NCBI GenBank assembly: GCA_963669155.1
Contig: OZ022581.1
Span: 16,327,027 to 16,391,026, forward strand
Source: Arbacia lixula
Taxonomy: Eukaryota > Echinodermata > Echinoidea > Arbacioida > Arbaciidae
Length of the DNA stretch: 64,000 bases
Direction of reading: 5' to 3'
Position numbers and translations under genes: made by a program. Positions 50,700 through 61,500 of this stretch are shown here, in pieces (within the stretch, counting starts at the first letter, position 1; every line of letters begins with the position of its first letter). Under the pieces are notes generated by a model. The model saw only the letters and a program-made list of their open reading frames with translations. It made no database searches and was not told where the DNA came from.

Positions 50700-53600
50700 T
50701 GGCATACAGTCGTTATTGTTTCATTCAAATCTTAGTTGTGGAGGGAGGGGTGCTTTAGTGGTGTAATTAATCTTAAGGATAAAGTCTGAACCCTCAACAC
50801 GGTCAATTTAGCTACTAAAAATGTTTTTATAAGAGTTTGATATCGGTATTAACAGATTAACGTTATTTGAGACAAGGGGGCCCTTCGACCACGTCTATCC
50901 TCCTGCTGTTGAATCTACCTTCCCTATGTTTTTTTTCTAATAGTAAGTCCACTTACGAATGGTGACAAAGTCTCTTGAAATACTTTAAGTTGAACAATCT
51001 TGCCCCAGATTTCACACCAATGAGAATTTCGTTTCTCGAGAAGGTTAACTACCCGTGCCCCTGCCTTGGATAAGGGCAGCGAACAGAGTGAATTTACGAG
51101 GGTAGTGCGCGTAATTCAAACAGACAGCGTTCGCCCGGGCGCTTGCCAATCCACTTCCGTGAGGCGGTCGTTGACTTGTCTCCGTCGCCAGCCCGCATCA
51201 AAATGAGGGCCCATTACAACCCATGTTACACCGGCGAGACCACGTGGAGTCGCCTTTCGTTCGTTTTCGCCAATAGCCAAGTGTAATTATATATACCTCA
51301 TTTCAGGAGAACAGTTCCCTTTTTTTTTTTTTTTTTATAATGTATCGTTTCGTGTAAACTTCACGTTTAAGGTCTGTGCGTTCTGCAATATGTCACAAAG
51401 TCAATGAGATTAGGGATAGTGATTTTCTTTATCATTAGTAATCGGTTCGAATGACAGGAAACATTTGAAATGAGGCACGGAGCCAACTCAAGCTGCTCAA
51501 GTTAGGCAACATGCCCTAGCTGTATGACTCTATTAGCACATCACTTGCGTAGCTGTTCCGACCCGACATAGCGAATCCATCATAGAATAAAATAAGTGTA
51601 TAATGCTGTGGAATGCATATGATAACCTTATTTGAGGGGGCCATCAATTCCAAGGCGTATCATTCCGGACGTCGAACTCTGCCGAGTATGAACTTGAAAT
51701 TCCACAGGCCTCCAGCACAGGGAGCCAGTGGCAACGCACTGCATTGCTCTCCCAGGCGAAAGTCCGTAGCTTTTCTTTCCTCCGAAGAACTTGTCACCCA
51801 ACTGAAACATTTCTAAGTCATAACTCGTGTGCCTTACTTTTCGCTATGTGCCACTATCACATTCAAACACCGGTTATTCACACAAATTTCATATACATGA
51901 TAGAGCACTACATAAAGGATTACGTAGGATTGGATTTCGTTTATTTGCATTCCCGTTGATCAAATGCATATGAGGTCAACCACAAGCACCGTTGTATGAA
52001 TTGGCCACCTTTTATTTGAGGGTATTTTCGAACGCAATCCCCTCACCTTGGCTGTGTTTGCACGCTGTCTGTGTATTAACTGTAAGCTAATAATTTTAAT
52101 TACCCTTGTCGTTCGTTGCAATATAGTGCATTGAACCGTCGTCTTACCTGAATGATCACAGGTTAGATCGTGTCAGCCAATACAAAGGTTGTGTTCAGCT
52201 CCCGTCCATCTCTATTATTGACTATGGAGCCCGTGAATGGAAACTTGTGATTGGCTGAATGGCATTATGCATAAGGACGCCTAAAGTAGTATTAGTAGTG
52301 GTAGAAGTAGAAGTGGTAGTGATAGGGAGATGACCTGAGTCGAAGTTAATGATAGTGTAATGAACTCTTGGAATATGCGCGAGGCAGGCAGTATTCCCTT
52401 GCGGGTGGCCCATTGACGTTGTGACAAGTTCAGCGTGTAAGTACATACGTACGCACATGCACCAACATGTGCGCGCGCACACACACGCACACATTCTGGT
52501 GGGGACGATGAGGTTGAAAATGGATAGCTCGTCAGGTCTGAAATTGACTTCCATTTCCTCGTGGAATGAGGTACCCAGGATGGGTTAACGAAATTCGAAT
52601 TCCGACCACGTGCGGCTAACCTTAAAGTGGGCCAAGTTGGCGGTGGACGGGACATTTCAGACATTCCGAACCCGGTCACATTAAAGGGTGATTAATCCAC
52701 GTCGGATCCAACTAGCTTAGACCGGTCCCATCTGTCGTCGCTTCCAGTCTTCCATTCCCCATGCCATTCGCTCCGGGGTATCGGTTTCGATAGCTAATTA
52801 TCGGTGGCGTTGTTTCTTGTCAGCTCCGCTGGTGCGTGTCGGGATAACATTTCGATCCATATATAATATAAATAGATTAAAGACGAATCACATGGAAATG
52901 GAGCCGAATCTGATTCTTAACCATTGCACCCTGGTTGGAGAATACCACGTCGGTATGAAATGCATCAGATGTGGTGAATACCCTCTCGCAAAGTGCGTAT
53001 GTCTTCGAATTACGCGGTTAATCTGTCTCGTGTCATCACACAGAGTGCAGGAAGAGTGAGTGGGGGACATGAATGGTCGAATCGTGTCGCATTCCAAGTG
53101 TCAGTGACGGCTTCATACCGGCCACCCCTCCATCGGAGGTGCGTTGCTAATTGGGGGCTTAAATACCCTCCTCTCACTCTCTACGCAGTGCCTTTCCAAG
53201 AAGCCGCTGGAGCATATTTGCCCCTTATATAGCAAGGCCCGATTCCTGCGGACGTTCCTGTACGTCAGTGGGGTTTAGCGGGATGGGATCGATCTAGGCT
53301 GCAGGAGCTCGCGTCCAAAGGGCACATGCAGGGCCAATATAGGCTGACGAGATGGGAAACAGCTTTGACAGAGATAGATGTTGTGGGTTGCGGATACAAT
53401 TCTTTGGTTCCGTGGTTAACAATTATGTCCCGCAGCCCCTATTTATCCTCGGCCGCCCTCCCCCACTCTATCTCTCTCTTCCCGGAGAAACCATCACGAT
53501 TCTGCGAATTTCACTATGTGTGACGACAACCCCCAAATTCCTCGGGAGTCGGCATGTCAAAGCAGGTTTCCAAACATCTTAACCATACCCCACTATGATC

Positions 53601-55820
53601 ATTCAAGTTGCCTGAAAAAAAAACCGCATTTCTATTTACTGTTGTGTTCAGAATCTGTAATTTCGATTTGAAAATTAATGTATCAATGGCTTACTCAGTA
53701 ATTGAACAGGGTGAAAGGAGTTGACCTTTAATATGATTGTCACTCGTCCATATCAATTTGAATCCTAAATAATAAACGCATGATAAATTTTTGTTTATTT
53801 TATAATCATGACTGCCTATCCCATGAGCATAACTCACTTTAGCAAGCGAGCATGTACGAAGAAGGCTGGCCAATTATCACTATCGGCTTGCCTATCTTCA
53901 GTAGATATCAAATCACCTTTACGTAGCAAGGAGCATATCCTGTTAGTATTATGCTTACGGATTTGACTACTTTTGTCTGAAAATGATCTTCAGCTCTCTG
54001 CCTAGTAAGTACACACTGCGGTTCTCTGTAGGTACGTACATGCTGTGTGGAACACGCGTGCTACGTGAGACTTTGCGGAATGGATGCAATATCGAGTGGC
54101 CATACTACGGAAATTCCACGAGGGTAAATGGCATGTACCTAATCTCCACGTTGAACCTGTGTTGATGTATGGACCATTAGCATGATCAGATGCTAACTCG
54201 TATGCTCTCCTCCAGGCGCTCAATACTTACTATTTTTTCAACCGAGAGGATGGAATGAAAAACTCTAGCTTCTTAGTTTATCTATCCCGGAAGCCCTCTT
54301 CACTGACATGACTACGTAGCCATAAGATCAGCTTTGAATTCATGGGTGTGTTTCATTCTAAGAAATGGGGAAAAAGGGTAAATCATTGGGGCAAGTTTTG
54401 CCTTGAAGCTCCTTGAAGCTAGACACGACCAGCATCCAGGAGAGAACATATCCTGTCCGCACCTCCAGCCTTGCATACTTCTATTGATACAGGCTTAGGA
54501 AGATATCAGCTCAGATATAAGCAGAGTGTCTTCTTCCCCCGTGGATATTTACCTTACACCTCTCCTGGCTGTGCCACGCCGATGACAAGTGCGACCTATA
54601 TCTATCCAGCGCATCACGTTCGTTCAGAGGAGCTCCGCTAGCCTGGCTGGCAGGCTGTCGCACATTTCTAATTCCAACCCTACCATGAACAGGTCTCTCT
54701 GCAGTGAAGATATGCATGCTATGAGCTCTGTAGCTCTTCCCGGGTCGTTTGTGCCTAGGTAAGAAGGTGTTGTCAGTGCTAGACTGAACTATATACGTGT
54801 GCTAGTATGGATAAACAATGCCCAACAGCATATGAGCCAGGGTAGATCTCTTGATTTGCCTCGTCATTTTGGGATAGGTTAAGCATTGCTTGCTCACTAG
54901 GAATCGACCTTCATTTTATGCAATGTATTTCAATTTATACGCACAATATAACAAGGCCTATGAACATGATTAAGCCTTTTTTTTGTGATCGGCAGGTGAA
55001 ATTCGCCTTTTCTTTAGAATGAATCAACTGGATTGAATGCCAGCACGTGACGTAAACCGACTTCATCCCTTTAAAATTGTGAGAAATTGGGGTATAGCGC
55101 GTAAATCTATTCAAAGGACACTCCAAGGTACTTAAATTATGAGGAAATAAATTGTGATGTCAGTGTTCCTCAAGTTCAAATGCAAGCTGACCTTTGTGGT
55201 GTCGATGCTATTGCTGGACAACTGCAATGCTCTCCCAAACCAGTGACCAAGAGGATTGATTGGTTTGGCTTGGTGTGCATCGGGTAGCATGTGGTCGAGA
55301 TACAAGGGATAACACAAATTATTCTGATGAAGCTGAACTGAAACGAAACAATTCGGCACTCGCAACGCTATATCTCGTCACATAATTAAGTTACAACGTG
55401 ATATTCTCGATTTTATTCGTTTTCGAATCCTCACATTCCACGAACGTTCTGCTCCATTGTATCGACGGCTTAGGAGCCTGCCAGAAACATTGACTTGAAA
55501 ACTGGAATAAACCATGCTTCTAGCTGTTTTCTTATCGTGGTAATAGCGAGGATTGGCGGAGTTGCTTTCTCGCCCAAACAGCATTAGCCCACTTTTTTTT
55601 TAAGTCGGCATTCCGTAAAATGGGCGATAATTATTGAATATTTATGAGGAGAAAATAAAATCTGCAAACTAAACCACATTCCTCTATTGAGCGGCTTAAT
55701 TTGCCGTCACAAGTGATGGAATTTTCCTCGGCAACGAGCTGATTTATCAAACGGCATTTATAAACTTCTTTGTCATCTAATCCCTCGGTTAAACTCTTGA
55801 ACCCCCAAGTGCCGCACAAA
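50700..55820. other. Non-coding region
   Basis: No supported gene. Items seen are a near-perfect 22-bp palindrome around a CACGTG E-box (51233-51254), T17 at 51320-51336, a short alternating GC/CA tract near 52470-52495 and short frames of up to 132 codons (52281-52679 -), partly spanning the CA tract. Confidence 0.4.
51233..51254. promoter_or_regulatory. E-box in a 22-bp palindrome
   Basis: GGCGA..CCACGTGG..TCGCC pairs with itself except at the internal GA/AG positions. CACGTG at the centre is the canonical bHLH E-box. It lies in a CpG-richer patch (51120-51260). The site is visible; occupancy is inference. Confidence 0.4.
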
Positions 55821-55934
55821 AGTGTTTGCTCAGATCGAGGTACGGGAGGGAGGAGCAAAACGTAGCAGGCAGTTCGTTGACCGGCTCGGGTCGAAGAATG
55901 CCCTCACGTTTCTGTCTCAACTCAAGCATAGCAC

Positions 55935-56190
55935 GTTGTATTATCTATCGTCCAATCCTTCATCTCCCCTCTCTTTCTTTCTCTCGCTCTATTATCCCTT
56001 CCTACGTCCCTCCCCATTATATTCATCGCACTCCCATCCTCTTTTATTTCCTCTTTTGTCGCTTTTCGCTCCGTCTCATTGTACACCGATTTTCTTTCTC
56101 TTCCCGTCTGTCCGTCGCTGTCTTGTCTCTTTCTCTCACCGTCTATCTCTCTCTCTCTCTTTCTCTTTCTCTCCCTCTTTCGCTTACTGT
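55935..56190. repeat. CT-rich pyrimidine tract
   Basis: Interrupted TCTCTC/CTTTCT repeats run to about 56185. Two overlapping + strand frames of 131 and 134 codons come from this low-complexity sequence and are not treated as genes. Confidence 0.85.
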
Positions 56191-56607
56191 GAGTACTTTT
56201 ATGGCACGGTTTATCTTATAAATTGAGCAGACTTTGTGCAAATGTCAAAAGCTGTAAGCACATATCACTTGTTCGGTTTTCGCATTTGCTTCTTACAAAC
56301 CAGCGTTCCGTTCGTTTGTTTCGATTCCGTATCTCTAGGCTCGCACATAACATAGGTATAGATAGGTATGACCGGGCTGATGATACCTTATCTCACAAAT
56401 GCAAATACATATAATGAGTTTTTAAATCATCCATTAGTGACAAAAATAGAGTTGGGCGTGAGGCGCTGGTGATGTGTAACAGTCATTGAACTTCACGGAG
56501 TAGACCGATACATAAATCAATGGGTGGGAGTCGATCGTGTCAGACACTCGTGGTATTTCTTTTCACCATTCTTTTGGCTGATTTTGATGGATAATTCCTG
56601 GTTGCAG

Positions 56608-56798
56608 TCCCAGTGAAGTTTACCGTGATTCATGGCGGAACACCGCCGCTCATTCGACCCAGCGATGAGCCCGACTGCCCTTTTGTTCGTAAACTTCGGA
56701 ACGAATTAGAAAGGTATGAATGGAATTGTGACGATGGATGGCTTTACATTGTAACCAACTCTGAAGCGCAGCCAGAGCGACCCGATGCCAAATGGTGA
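56608..56798 (+). CDS. Possible terminal coding exon, unrecognised protein
   Basis: A good 3' splice site (CCTGGTTGCAG) precedes 56608. From there one frame stays open for 62 codons to TGA at 56796-56798. The translation is of even, protein-like composition, rich in Asp, Glu, Pro and Trp, with words such as HGGTPPLIRPSDEPDCPF and YEWNCDDGWLYIV, and has no repeats. AATAAA at 56870-56875 lies about 70 bases after the stop, as expected for a last exon, with a second AATAAA at 57007. No family is recognised and no upstream exon could be joined, so function is unknown. The frame may be chance, because intervals this short are common. Confidence 0.25.
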
Positions 56799-56869
56799 TC
56801 GGTTTTAATGTCACTGTGGATTTATTTCAGCGCTGTCACATCTAGATTTTAGTGGTATTGTGTGCGCGT

Positions 56870-56875
56870 AATAAA
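56870..56875 (+). terminator. AATAAA polyadenylation signal candidate
   Basis: It lies 72 bases downstream of the TGA ending the candidate exon at 56608-56798. The hexamer is frequent in AT-rich DNA, so it carries weight only if that exon is real. Confidence 0.25.
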
Positions 56876-56879
56876 ATGG

Positions 56880-57933
56880 CAGGAGGCCCCATTATCAGCT
56901 AAAGATTGCAGTATGATTGCAGTAAACAACCCTTTCGAGTTTGAAGATCGATTTTGATTATGTGGCACTATCGGGCAGACGTTTGTACAAAAGAAATGTA
57001 AGTACCAATAAAGCGTTCACTCTCGAGCTGATGCATACTTACGTCGAGGAGCATGGAATCTCGCACTCTGCGAATATTGACTCTGATGTTGCTGATATCC
57101 TCTGTGTTTAGGACCAGATAACACCTTTTTTTTCAGTTGGAGTGTCGTTTGCCTGGGGTGTGCATTAACGTGTACTCCGTTTTACCCCTCAGATTCTTGA
57201 GTTACCTTAATCTCAACTCCCCAAACTCATTAATTTCTCGCCCCTCGCCAAAATTCTACGGAGGGTGTTGATATATCCGCATTCATAACTCGGTCCCTCG
57301 CCAATGGAGTCAAGTCTGCCCAGGAATGTATACATGCGCGCTGCGTGGTGTATGCCGAACCTGGCTGTCATCACGCTATGTGCTATTTGTCTCTCAGTAA
57401 GTGTTTACAAATTGGTCGGCCCGACCGGCGTAGTGGCCTGCTCGCCCCTCGCCACTTTACAAGTCAATCACCCCAGCTTCAAGCGAAGGTTGAAACCCGA
57501 GGATAAGGTGGAGGACGTTGTTTGCTCGCTGAAATAAATCGCTCCTAAAGGCGTCTTAATTTCCCACTTGAGATGTAGATGTCGAAAGAAGGAGCGAAAA
57601 ACACAGATCAAAATAGGGAAGAGAGAGAAAGAGGAGAGATGGGAGAGGTGTCGCACGCAAATGGCAGGTAGACTGGGGTGTATGGTAGATGCAGCAAAGA
57701 ATGATCAGTTATCGATCATGTTCTCACTATACATGTACGTCGATCGCATTCCTCCGCCGAGCTCCTTTCAAACGATCTATAGTTTCTGAAGGCGCGGGTG
57801 AAGCCTCACAAGTGCTTTATATCAAATGACTGATATGGCACCTTGGCTCGTGTTTGTTGCTTTACTTTTGACCAAAGTCCTTAGAGAGTGAGTACGTAGT
57901 TAGAAAGAGAAGGAGGGAAAGAGTTTGAGTGAT

Positions 57934-57967
<34 letters not shown>

Positions 57968-58250
57968 CGGGTGAGTTGGAGAACGAGGGAGATGTAGGGG
58001 ACGATACATGCATGTATCATAATAGATAAAATACACCTTATTAGCTTGTTTTTTCTTTCTTCATATTCTTCTAAATATGTATTTTCCTCTCATTCTTCGT
58101 GTTCTAATTTTTCACTCTGTATGTGACCCCTGTCTCGATTGCCTGCATTTCCCTTATGAGTGCGTTAAATCGTCCGTGATTGTGCATTGTAGTGGTCATC
58201 ATAATGAGAATCCTGACTATCTCGAGATAGTGTTGTTCTTGTTTCATCCC
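56880..58250. other. Spacer upstream of the P450 gene
   Basis: No recognised coding exon. A 77-codon frame (57304-57537 +) contains a splice-donor-like TCTCA/GTAAGTG at about 57398 but has no family match. A GA microsatellite lies at 57936-57966. Confidence 0.4.
57936..57966. repeat. (GA)n microsatellite
   Basis: About 15 GA units upstream of the P450. Similar GA tracts recur in its first intron. Confidence 0.95.
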
Positions 58251-58253
58251 GTG

Positions 58254-58260
58254 TATATAA
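58254..58260 (+). promoter_or_regulatory. TATA-like word upstream of P450 start codon
   Basis: TATATAA lies 145 bases before the P450 ATG. A start site about 30 bases downstream would give a leader of roughly 110 bases. There is no perfect initiator at the right spacing. It competes with the alternative that the coding exon is entered by splicing at 58382/58383. Confidence 0.3.
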
Positions 58261-58380
58261 GCCCTCCTTCCCATCCCGCAGGTTCGCGTCATGACATCCC
58301 TACATCTGGGTCATCTTCATAGTATACCCTCGTATCATACAGCGTTACTAAGTTTGTTGTTTCCCACCTTCTCGCCCTGC

Positions 58381-58382
58381 AG
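58381..58382 (+). other. Splice acceptor just before P450 ATG
   Basis: A pyrimidine-rich run ending CTCGCCCTGCAG lies immediately upstream of 58383, and the ATG is at 58399. If used, the first coding exon has only 16 bases of 5' UTR and an upstream leader exon must exist. It fits the 3' splice consensus well, but it could also lie inside a transcribed leader. Confidence 0.45.
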
Positions 58383-58398
58383 GTGAACCACAACGACG

Positions 58399-58588
58399 AT
58401 GTTGCCAGCGAGTGTGGGCCGGTCATCGGCCTGTCGGATGGCGTCAGTCGCCCAGCAGATCTTACACAGACACGTCAGCACCATGGTGACGCCAGAGCAG
58501 CTAGTGGAGGAGGCCAAGCCATTCGAGGAAATCCCGGGCCCCAAGGGAATACCTTTCTTCGGCTCCCTCTTTGACTACACCGGCCTGG
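58399..58588 (+). CDS. P450 coding exon 1
   Basis: 190 coding bases, 63 codons plus one base, ending CTGG before donor GTATGT (phase 1). It encodes the presequence-like N-terminus, with several Arg and His and no acidic residue before about residue 32, and the proline-rich hinge. The open frame runs past the donor into GA-rich intron, and that extension is not protein. Confidence 0.9.
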
Positions 58589-61500
58589 GTATGTATTTGC
58601 GGCCTAATTACAGTCTCTCTTTGGCATGGTCCACCCTGCAGACCACGGGTGCTTGGAATTCATTCTTTGAACCAAATTGTATGAGGAGAGAGATAGAAAT
58701 AGAGGGAGAGAAAGAGAGAGATGTGATAAGACAGAGAGGAGACGGACATAACAAGTAAATAAAGAGAGAGAGAGAGAGAGAGAGGAAGAAAGATAGACCA
58801 ATAGATATATAAGAGAGATAGAGAGAGGAGGACAGAGACAGAAAGAGTAAGATGGTGACAGATATAGATCTTTAGAAATATAAGATAGAGAGAGAAAGTG
58901 TGTGTGGCGAAGTAAGGTTTGGGAAAAGGGGAAGGAAGATACGTCGCTGTATGTAGGGGAATTGACTGATTTGTTCTGTTCTGATCTTCAAGTAAGCTCT
59001 TTCTTGACCCATGAATTAATCTTGATGTTCATGCTTTGAATGTCTGTCCAGTGTGCAGATGAAGAGTGAGGTGAGAAGATAGTGATGGAGGTAGAGAGAG
59101 AGAGAGAGAGAGAGAGGGAGACAGATAGCCGTGAATAGAGAAGAGAGAAGGGGAAGATAGGTAGTGATCAGTAAAGCGACATGGTTCATTGTTCAGAAAT
59201 ATTATGCTTACTCTATACCTTAATTGGGTTTGATAATGGGTTATGTTAGTTTTTAATAATTGAGAGAAAAAAACAAGCATTGTTTTCTCTGTGTTCTGTC
59301 CTTATAGGCCCGTACAGATTGGACAAGCTCCATGAGGCCACCATCGACAGATTTCGGAACTTTGGGCCCATCTTCAAGGAGACGTTAGCTGGAGTAACCC
59401 ACGTCCACATCATTGACCCCTCTGATGTCCGGGAACTCTTCAGAAACGAGGGCCGGAGTCCAAAGAGGACACCCATCGATGCTATGGTCAAGTACAGGCG
59501 CACAAGGAAAAGGCACATCGGCATGGCGAATACGTGAGTTGACATCAATTGTTCTCTTGCCACATGCATGACCCTCATGATTAGTGGTATGTAATCTGTA
59601 AGTGTTTTACATTGTAAGGTTGAGATGTGAACAAAATATAGGGGTTTGACAGAAGGGGGATGGGTGACTGCAAAAAAATGTATTTTATCGATAATAATTC
59701 AAAAATGTAATTAGAACAGTAATCTTGACATTATGTCGCTGGTGTTAATACCGCCATCATTGTTTGCTGACGGTAGCAGGTGCGTCATCAGTCGACCCAG
59801 AAACTAGTTCAATCTGATAGCTTCAAAATAGCAACTAAATGTCAAAAAACTTTAAACAAAAGAATTTCAAAAATCATTTTCATGTCTTTTTATTAAAGGC
59901 TTGTTAGCAAAGATGTTTGTTCTGTATTCTGTAATTGAAATATATATAAAAAAAGCCCTTTTGACTTGACCTGCGCAGTAATCTTCTTATAATATTGTGC
60001 CGGGTGCTTGCAGTGCTGTGTGTAGTACATATGTGACTGACGTCCTTACCTACGTCATTAAGAGGCCCTTTGAACACAGTTCAAGTTCAAAACACTTACA
60101 TTGGTGGCGGAATGGCAAAGACCCGATAATCTGCTTCTCCCCCTACGTCATTAGATTTATTCTTGAAGACAGTTGAAGTTTGAAACTCTTAAAATAGAAC
60201 CTAATTCAAACAATGGGAAAGTGTGCTGTTACACCTACGTCATTAAATGGCCCTTTGAATGGAGTTCAAGTTCACAGATTTCAGAAATAACACCTGGATT
60301 CAGACAACTTTTATATAGAATTGACAGGATACCAACAAGTTCTAAAACATTCTTTGTAGGTACCTTGCATTAGTATTAAAAGAAAAATGAAGTCTACAGT
60401 ACTTAAGAAGTGATTGTGCGGATATTGGTGTCACTCATTCATTGTTAGACTGTTATTCTTAGCTTAAATGCAAATAAAGGCTTAAAGGCAAATAAGATAT
60501 GTTGCCTTAGAAAATGAATCAACATTGTTATAAAACTTAGTTATCACTTTATTTCCCACATCACCAACATTTTATGATTTTGTATTAAACCAGGGTAAAA
60601 ATGGAGTACTTTGAATGGTACTTATTATCATTATTATATAATTAAATCGTTAATGATAAAGCTCCCTAAAATCATCACTAGTTATGATCAGCATTGTTAT
60701 CATAGTTTATTATTTTCATTAACTTTGTCATAGATAATTTCATTTTTATTAATATTGTTATTATATCTGGATGTTTCTTGTACTTCTGCCTCACAGTGCA
60801 TGTTAAATCACTATGAGTTATGCATTTATATAAGAATCCCTAATTATTACCATTATGTTCATCTGTATGACATTGCACACCTGCAGAGAGGGTGAGGAGT
60901 GGCAGAGGTTGCGCCGCCCAGTCCAGCACCTCCTGATGAAGCCCCAGAGCGTTAACGCCTACATCCCCATCATGGAGGAGTGTGCAGACGACTTTGTCAC
61001 TCTCATCAAGGAGACTAAGGACATGGAGACCGAAGAGGTGCCTGACTTCAACCACAAGATGCAGAGGTGGACATTAGAATGTAAGCGCTCTCATCATCAC
61101 AATAGGACAAGCTGATGTTCAACACTTATTAAAAGGCAATGAAGTCATATGTTTAATTGAATAGCAGTAAAACAATCACAGATAAGATCCAGTTGGTAAT
61201 GGAGGATAATAGAGAGTTTTAGATGTGATGTTTGATGTGGAATCTGCACATCATATTGTAAATTTCAAGTGATGTAAGTTAATTAAGAAAATGCCTCAAA
61301 GTTGTGAGTATTGCTGTATGATTTTCCTACAAAATAATAATTCATCCACTGAATTCCCCCCCCCCCCCTCTCGGTTCTGCAGCTGTCTGTGCCATCGTCT
61401 TTGACACAAGGATGGGCTGCCTCAACACAGGGCTGGATAACAACTCAGAGGCGCTGGAGATGATCGTCTCGGTGGAGAACTTCTTCGACAGCCTCAAGGA

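Noticed and set aside
55631-55858. 75-codon minus-strand ORF with fairly even composition
   Set aside because: No identity, no adjoining gene signals, and the length is expected by chance.
55822-56226. Two overlapping + strand ORFs (131 and 134 codons)
   Set aside because: The first 40 codons of one look protein-like, but most of both is CT-repeat translation and no splice structure links them to the exon candidate at 56608.
58604-58801. Ser/Leu-rich minus-strand ORF inside P450 intron 1
   Set aside because: Shadow of the intronic GA repeats.
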